From positions 372,001-436,000 of the forward strand of contig CAVVAE010000001.1 of assembly GCA_963746185.1 (NCBI GenBank): a stretch of 64,000 bases of DNA, read 5' to 3'. Within the stretch, counting starts at the first letter, position 1. Each line of letters starts with the position of its first letter. Source of the stretch: CAVVAE01 sp963746185 (GTDB taxonomy: Bacteria; Actinomycetota; Actinomycetes; Propionibacteriales; Nocardioidaceae). A program made the position numbers and the translations under genes. Below the pieces are notes generated by a model that ran no database searches, was not told the origin of the DNA, and was given only the letters and a program-made list of their open reading frames with translations. Positions 59,269 through 64,000 of this stretch are shown piece by piece.

Positions 59269-60269
59269 CGACCGTTCCCTTCAGCACGCCCTGGGGCGAT
59301 GATCCCTGGGGCGAGGTCACCGACGCCGTCTCACCGGCGCTCAAGGTGGTCGCACTCGGCGGCGGCCACGGGCTTTCCGCCAATCTGAGTGCGCTGCGGC
59401 TCTTTTGTCGCGACCTCACTGCCGTCGTGACGGTCGCCGACAACGGCGGCTCGTCCGGGCGGTTGCGGCGCGAGCTGGGGGTGTTGCCGCCAGGGGATTT
59501 GAGACAGGCCCTCGCGGCTTTGTGCCGCGATGACGAGTGGGGCCGAACCTGGGCCAAGGTGCTGCAGCACAGGTTCGAGAGTGCCGGTGAGCTGCACAGT
59601 CACGCCCTCGGCAACCTGCTCATCGTCGCATTGTGGGAGCTGCTCGACGGACACGTCGAGGGCCTGGACTGGGTCGGTCGGTTGCTGGGTGCCGAAGGTC
59701 GGGTCCTTCCGATGGCCGCGGTTCCGCTCGACATCACGGCACGCGTTCGCGGCGCTGACCCAAGCCGGCCGGACGACGTCAGCACTGTTCGGGGACAGGT
59801 GGAAGTCGCCACCACGGCAGGTCTTGTGGAGGCCGTGGAGTTGCTTCCTTCCAACCCACCGGCTTGCGAGGAGGCAGTCGAGGCAATCTATGCCGCCGAT
59901 TGGGTGATCTTGGGCCCTGGATCGTGGTACACCAGTGTCTTGCCTCATCTGCTGGTTCCGGAGTTGCAGACAGCGCTCACCAAGGCCCAGGCCCGTCGAT
60001 GCGTCACACTCAACCTGGCTCCCCAGCAAGGGGAGACGGAAGGATTCTCGTCGAGCACGTACCTGGAAGTGTTGGCTGTGCACGCGCCCGACCTACAGAT
60101 CGATGTCGTCCTTGCGGACGCGTCAGGGCTGGCCGACCAGGCCATGCTCGAGGACACGGTGAACGGACTAGGGGCTGAACTGGTGATCGCTGACATCGCG
60201 TCCGATGATGGATCTGCTCGGCACGACGTGAGGCGGTTGGCCGCGGCATATGAAGGGATCATGCGATGA
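59265..60269 (+). CDS. yvcK: Gluconeogenesis factor YvcK/CuvA (CofD-like fold)
   Basis: 334 residues. VVALGGGHGLSANLSALR and VTVADNGGSSGRLRRELGVLPPGDLRQALAAL are the nucleotide-sugar-binding motifs of YvcK; GPGSWYTSVLPHLLVPEL follows. The protein is needed for growth on gluconeogenic carbon and for cell shape in other bacteria. GTG start overlapping the rapZ stop by 4 bases; whiA follows. Confidence 0.92.
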   Translation: MTTVPFSTPWGDDPWGEVTDAVSPALKVVALGGGHGLSANLSALRLFCRDLTAVVTVADNGGSSGRLRRELGVLPPGDLRQALAALCRDDEWGRTWAKVLQHRFESAGELHSHALGNLLIVALWELLDGHVEGLDWVGRLLGAEGRVLPMAAVPLDITARVRGADPSRPDDVSTVRGQVEVATTAGLVEAVELLPSNPPACEEAVEAIYAADWVILGPGSWYTSVLPHLLVPELQTALTKAQARRCVTLNLAPQQGETEGFSSSTYLEVLAVHAPDLQIDVVLADASGLADQAMLEDTVNGLGAELVIADIASDDGSARHDVRRLAAAYEGIMR

Positions 60270-60328
60270 CGGCCGCAGCAAGTGCACACGATGAGAACCC
60301 TGGCCTGCGGCGTGGCAGGATCGGGCTC

Positions 60329-61315
60329 ATGGCGATGACTGCTCAAGTGAAGGCTGAACTCGCGAGCGTCAACGTCACGAAGTCCTGCTGTCGCAAGGCC
60401 GAGGTGTCCTCGATCCTTCGGTTCGCGGGCGGCCTGCACATCCAAGGCGGCCGCATCGTGGTCGAAGCCGAGCTCGACACCGGCGCCTCCGCGCGACGGA
60501 TTCGCCGCGACATCCTCGAGATCTACGGTCACCAAAGCGACGTCGTCGTCATCAGTGGCGGTGGGCTTCGCAAGGGCACCCGGTACGTCGTACGGGTGGT
60601 CAAGGACGGAGAGGCACTCGCTCGGCAGACGGGCCTCCTCGACAACCGGGGCAGGCCCGTGCGCGGGCTGCCGCCTCAGGTCGTCAGCGGGTCGGGTTGC
60701 GATGCCGTGGCGGCCTGGAGAGGTGCGTTCCTCGCCCATGGCTCTCTCACCGAGCCGGGACGGTCGTCCGCCCTGGAGGTGACGTGTCCTGGACCGGAAG
60801 CAGCGCTCGCGCTGGTGGGCGCGGCCCGCCGGATCGGGATCTCGGCGAAGGCGCGAGAGGTCCGAGGGGTTGACCGAGTGGTGATCCGCGACGGCGACGC
60901 CATCAGCAGCCTGTTGGCTCGGCTCGGTGCGCACGAGTCACTGCTGGCCTGGGAGGAACGCCGACTGCGGCGTGAGGTCCGCGCTACCGCGAACCGGCTG
61001 GCCAATTTCGATGACGCGAACCTCCGGCGGTCCGCGCGAGCAGCGGTGGCCGCCGGAGCCCGTGTCGATCGAGCCTTGGAGATCCTCGGCGAAGAGGTGC
61101 CCGACCACCTCAAGCTCGCCGGCTCGCTACGCGTCGAGCACAAGCAGGCCAGCCTCGAAGAGCTCGGCCAGCTGCACGACCCGCCCCTCACCAAGGACGC
61201 GATAGCCGGCCGGATCCGTCGGCTGCTGGCGATGGCCGACAAGCGGGCCGAGGAGCTGGGGATCCCCGACACCGAGTCGTCGCTGACCCCGGACATGCTC
61301 ACCGACACCCCCTAA
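60329..61315 (+). CDS. whiA: DNA-binding protein WhiA
   Basis: 328 residues, the standard WhiA length from MAMTAQVKAELASVNVTKSCCRKAEVSSILRFAGGLHI. The N-terminal two-thirds is the LAGLIDADG-like fold, the C-terminal part a helix-turn-helix (EELGQLHDPPLTKDAIAGRIRRLLAMADKRAEEL). It regulates cell division and sporulation genes together with WhiB in Streptomyces. An earlier in-frame ATG at 60266 overlaps yvcK by 4 bases and adds 21 residues without family similarity. Confidence 0.93.
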   Translation: MAMTAQVKAELASVNVTKSCCRKAEVSSILRFAGGLHIQGGRIVVEAELDTGASARRIRRDILEIYGHQSDVVVISGGGLRKGTRYVVRVVKDGEALARQTGLLDNRGRPVRGLPPQVVSGSGCDAVAAWRGAFLAHGSLTEPGRSSALEVTCPGPEAALALVGAARRIGISAKAREVRGVDRVVIRDGDAISSLLARLGAHESLLAWEERRLRREVRATANRLANFDDANLRRSARAAVAAGARVDRALEILGEEVPDHLKLAGSLRVEHKQASLEELGQLHDPPLTKDAIAGRIRRLLAMADKRAEELGIPDTESSLTPDMLTDTP

Positions 61316-61449
61316 GGAGCAGCCGGTCCGCATCTTGCTCAGCAGGCGGATCGCCGTCAATGAGCCGCTGGCGCTGTTGGTAGGGTCGAACAGCGGGATG
61401 GCCACCCCATCCGCACGTCCATCTGCAAGCTCATGAGGGAGATCGTCGC

Positions 61450-62454
61450 GTGACCGTCCGCGTAGGTATCAATGGTTTTGGCCGCATCGGCCGCAACTTC
61501 TTCCGGGCCGTGGCGGCATCGGGTGCTGACATCGAGATCGTGGGAGCCAACGACCTCGCCGACAACAAGGCCCTGGCTCATCTGCTGAAGTACGACTCCG
61601 TGCTGGGTAGGCTCGACGCTGAGGTCGAGCTCACTGACGACGCGATCATCGTCGGTGGCCGCCGGATCGCCGTACTGGCCGAGCGCGACCCAGCCCAGTT
61701 GCCGTGGGGTGACCTCGGGGCCGACATCGTCGTCGAGTCGACGGGTTTCTTCACCGACGGAAGCAAGGCCAACGCGCACATCAAGGCAGGGGCGAAGAAG
61801 GTCATCATCTCTGCGCCGGCGTCCAACGAGGACGTGACCGTCGTGATGGGTGTCAACCACACCGACTACGACCCGGGTAAGCACGCCATCATCTCCAACG
61901 CATCGTGTACGACGAACTGCCTCGCGCCGATGGCCAAGGTGATGGACGACGAGTTCGGGATCGTCAAGGGTCTGATGACCACGATCCACGCCTACACGCA
62001 GGACCAGAACCTCCAGGACAACATCCACAAGGACCTGCGGCGAGCCCGCGCAGCTGCGATCAACATCGTGCCGACGTCGACGGGCGCGGCCAAGGCGATC
62101 GGACTCGTCCTGCCACAGCTCAAGGGCAAGCTCGACGGTTTCGCGTTCCGGGTCCCGGTGCCGACCGGTTCGGCCACCGACCTGACGTTCGAAGCGGGTC
62201 GCGAGACCTCGGTCGAGGAGGTCAACGGCGCGATGCAGAAGGCGGCCGACGGCGACCTCAAGGGCTTCCTCAAGTACACCGAAGACCCGATCGTGTCGAG
62301 TGACATCGTGACCGACCCGCACTCGTGCATCTTCGACTCGGGCCTCACCAAGGTGATCGGCAACCAGGTGAAGATGGTTGGCTGGTATGACAACGAGTGG
62401 GGCTACTCCAATCGGCTGGTCGACCTCGTCAACTACGTCGGCTCCACGCTTTGA
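61450..62454 (+). CDS. gap: Glyceraldehyde-3-phosphate dehydrogenase (NAD type)
   Basis: 334 residues. VGINGFGRIGRNFFRAV (NAD binding) and SNASCTTNCLAPMAKVM with catalytic C153, plus the paired His region (HAYTQDQ). It oxidises glyceraldehyde 3-phosphate to 1,3-bisphosphoglycerate. GTG start with a GAGGGAGAT purine run about 8 bases upstream; TAGGGT at 61381-61386 is a possible -10, giving a leader of about 57 bases. Forms an operon with pgk and tpiA. Confidence 0.97.
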   Translation: MTVRVGINGFGRIGRNFFRAVAASGADIEIVGANDLADNKALAHLLKYDSVLGRLDAEVELTDDAIIVGGRRIAVLAERDPAQLPWGDLGADIVVESTGFFTDGSKANAHIKAGAKKVIISAPASNEDVTVVMGVNHTDYDPGKHAIISNASCTTNCLAPMAKVMDDEFGIVKGLMTTIHAYTQDQNLQDNIHKDLRRARAAAINIVPTSTGAAKAIGLVLPQLKGKLDGFAFRVPVPTGSATDLTFEAGRETSVEEVNGAMQKAADGDLKGFLKYTEDPIVSSDIVTDPHSCIFDSGLTKVIGNQVKMVGWYDNEWGYSNRLVDLVNYVGSTL

Positions 62455-63662
62455 CCGCAGCGCTGCCGACGGTCGATGACCTCGCAGACCCGACCCTGCA
62501 GGATCGACGCGTCCTGATCCGCTGCGACCTCAACGTCCCGCTGGAGGGGTCGACGATCACCGACGACGGTCGTATCCGCGCGAGTGTGCCGACCATTGCC
62601 GACCTTCGTGGGCGCGGTGCGAAGGTCATCGTGATGGCGCACCTCGGACGTCCCAAGGGTGAGCCCGACCCCGCATTCACTCTCGCGCCGGTGGCGGCTC
62701 GGCTCTCCGAGCTTCTCGGCACCTCCGTGGTCCACGCCACAGACACGGTCGGCGAGTCAGCGCGGTCTGCGGTCGGGGCGATGGCGGCCGGTGATGTCGT
62801 GCTGCTGGAGAACGTCCGCTTCAACCCGGGCGAGACCAGCAAGGACGACGACCAGCGCGGTGCGTTTGCCGACGAGCTGGCGACGTTGGGCGACGTTTTC
62901 GTCTCTGACGGCTTCGGTGTCTTGCATCGCAAACAGGCCAGCGTCTATGACATCGCGAAGCGGCTGCCCCATGCCGCGGGGAGCTTGGTGCTGGCCGAGC
63001 TCGACGTACTCCGCAAGCTCACCGAAGAGCCCGAACGTCCGTACGTCGTCGTGCTCGGCGGCTCGAAGGTGTCCGACAAGCTGGGGGTCATCGACAAGCT
63101 GCTGGGCAAGGCTGACCGACTGCTCATTGGCGGCGGCATGGTCTTCACGTTTCTCAAGGCACAGGGTCACGAGGTCGGCAAGAGCCTGCTCGAGTCCGAC
63201 CAGCTCGACGTCGTACGTCGCTACCTGTCCCGCGCGGAGGAGTCCGGCGTCGAGCTCGTGTTGCCCACCGACATCGTCGTCGCGCCCGATGTCGACGCCG
63301 ATGCAGCCACAACCGTCGTCCCCGCCGATGCCATCCCCGACGACCAGCTCGGGCTCGACATCGGTCCGGACTCCGCACGCCACTTCGCCGAGAAGCTCTC
63401 GGACGCGAAGACTGTTTTCTGGAACGGACCGATGGGCGTCTTCGAACTGGCGCCATTCGCTGCCGGCACCAAGGCAGTGGCGCAAGGTCTCACGGAGATC
63501 GACGGACTCTCGGTCGTCGGCGGCGGTGACTCCGCGGCCGCAGTCCGCAAGCTTGGTTTCGACGACAACCAGTTCGGCCACATCTCTACAGGGGGAGGAG
63601 CAAGCCTGGAGTACCTCGAAGGCAAGACCCTTCCCGGTCTCGAGGTCCTCTCATCCGCTTAG
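62451..63662 (+). CDS. pgk: Phosphoglycerate kinase
   Basis: 403 residues: RCDLNVPLEG, VIVMAHLGRPKG, LLENVRFNPGE, VVVLGGSKVSDKLGVIDKLL, LLIGGGMVFTFLKAQG, FWNGPMGVFE and VVGGGDSAAAVRKLG are the family motifs in order. The start is TTG at 62451, sharing TTGA with the gap stop (TGA 62452-62454), so it is coupled to gap. A start further upstream in the same frame would lie inside gap. It makes ATP in glycolysis. Confidence 0.95.
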   Translation: MTAALPTVDDLADPTLQDRRVLIRCDLNVPLEGSTITDDGRIRASVPTIADLRGRGAKVIVMAHLGRPKGEPDPAFTLAPVAARLSELLGTSVVHATDTVGESARSAVGAMAAGDVVLLENVRFNPGETSKDDDQRGAFADELATLGDVFVSDGFGVLHRKQASVYDIAKRLPHAAGSLVLAELDVLRKLTEEPERPYVVVLGGSKVSDKLGVIDKLLGKADRLLIGGGMVFTFLKAQGHEVGKSLLESDQLDVVRRYLSRAEESGVELVLPTDIVVAPDVDADAATTVVPADAIPDDQLGLDIGPDSARHFAEKLSDAKTVFWNGPMGVFELAPFAAGTKAVAQGLTEIDGLSVVGGGDSAAAVRKLGFDDNQFGHISTGGGASLEYLEGKTLPGLEVLSSA

Positions 63663-63689
63663 CCCTCAAACGACAGGCAATCAACCCGC

Positions 63690-64000
63690 ATGGCAAAGTT
63701 CACTCGCGTCCCCCTGATGGCCGGCAACTGGAAGGCCAACCTCAACCACCAAGAGGCTGTCGTCTTCGTCCAGAAGCTCGCGTGGACGCTCGACGACAAG
63801 AAGCACCAGTACGACAAAGGCGAAGTCGTCGTACTGCCGCCTTTCACGTCTCTGCGCAGCGTCCAGACCGTCGTCGACGGCGACCGTCTGAAGATCAAGT
63901 ACGGCGCTCAGGACGTCTCCGTCCACGACGAGGGCGCCTACACCGGTGAGATCACGACCGGCATGCTGAGCAAGCTCGGTTGCTCCTACATCGTCGCCGG
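63690..64000 (+). CDS. tpiA: Triosephosphate isomerase, 5' part
   Basis: 103 codons are in the window before the end. LMAGNWKANLNHQEAV (active-site Asn/Lys), VVVLPPFTSLRSVQTVV, IKYGAQDVSVHDEGAYTGEITTGMLSKLGCSYIVAG match TpiA. The enzyme interconverts dihydroxyacetone phosphate and glyceraldehyde 3-phosphate. ATG at 63690, 27 bases after the pgk stop, as the third gene of the gap-pgk-tpiA operon; the C-terminus with the catalytic Glu loop is outside the window. Confidence 0.95.
   Translation, partial: MAKFTRVPLMAGNWKANLNHQEAVVFVQKLAWTLDDKKHQYDKGEVVVLPPFTSLRSVQTVVDGDRLKIKYGAQDVSVHDEGAYTGEITTGMLSKLGCSYIVA

Overview
The window looks like a chromosomal segment of a high-GC actinobacterium, most likely Propionibacteriales/Nocardioidaceae (genus not resolved). 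Reasons: high GC with many GTG starts; the actinobacterial block uvrC-rapZ-yvcK-whiA-gap-pgk-tpiA; enzyme families tied to mycothiol and F420; a DUF222/13E12 HNH gene; FabG4/FadA2/HtdX-type lipid genes; and many genes that start 6-7 nt after a TAnnnT-like -10 box, the layout of leaderless mRNAs. No prophage, insertion sequence, CRISPR array, tRNA or rRNA was seen.

Layout. 1-6.6 kb: DinB-like protein, a small unknown gene under a consensus LexA box, dxs, an APC permease and a SigE-type sigma factor with its membrane partner. 6.7-12.2 kb: a MoxR/ChlI-like AAA ATPase plus VWA protein pair, an F420-type reductase and a phospholipase D protein. 12.2-25 kb: mostly single-gene units (HNH nuclease, lipoproteins, SRPBCC, oxidoreductases, cytochrome b561, sulfotransferase, TesB, secreted M23 peptidase with repeats). 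25-31 kb: a lipid locus (MaoC, FabG4-like reductase, divergent FadA2-like thiolase) and a TetR regulator. 31-37 kb: repair genes (ATP-dependent ligase, AlkA-like glycosylase, uvrB with a YjbR partner). 37-41 kb: a TerC transporter behind a yybP-ykoY (Mn2+) riboswitch, then a three-gene operon that resembles muropeptide recycling (NlpC/P60, Ala-Glu epimerase, serine hydrolase). 41-45 kb: two acyl-CoA dehydrogenases behind the same operator as the TetR gene. 45-51 kb: small enzymes and a second TetR with a divergent oxidoreductase. 51-56 kb: uvrA with a lysine-rich tail, a Rieske lipoprotein and a TPR protein. 56-64 kb: uvrC-rapZ-yvcK-whiA, then gap-pgk-tpiA (tpiA runs off the end).

Three regulatory themes tie the window together. 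(1) DNA damage: LexA boxes precede the unknown gene at 856 and uvrA, and PafBC-type motifs (TGTCRGTG-N8-TAnnnT) precede the HNH gene, the ATP ligase, uvrB and, less exactly, a VOC gene. (2) Lipid metabolism: the 17-bp palindrome TGTAACTnnnAGTTACA occurs at the TetR/SGNH-hydrolase promoter and at the acyl-CoA dehydrogenase promoter 12 kb away, and half-sites lie between fabG and fadA. (3) Manganese: a riboswitch whose 3' strand can also pair with the ribosome binding site of terC.

All calls rest on reading the sequence and on recalled family features; no database search was run.
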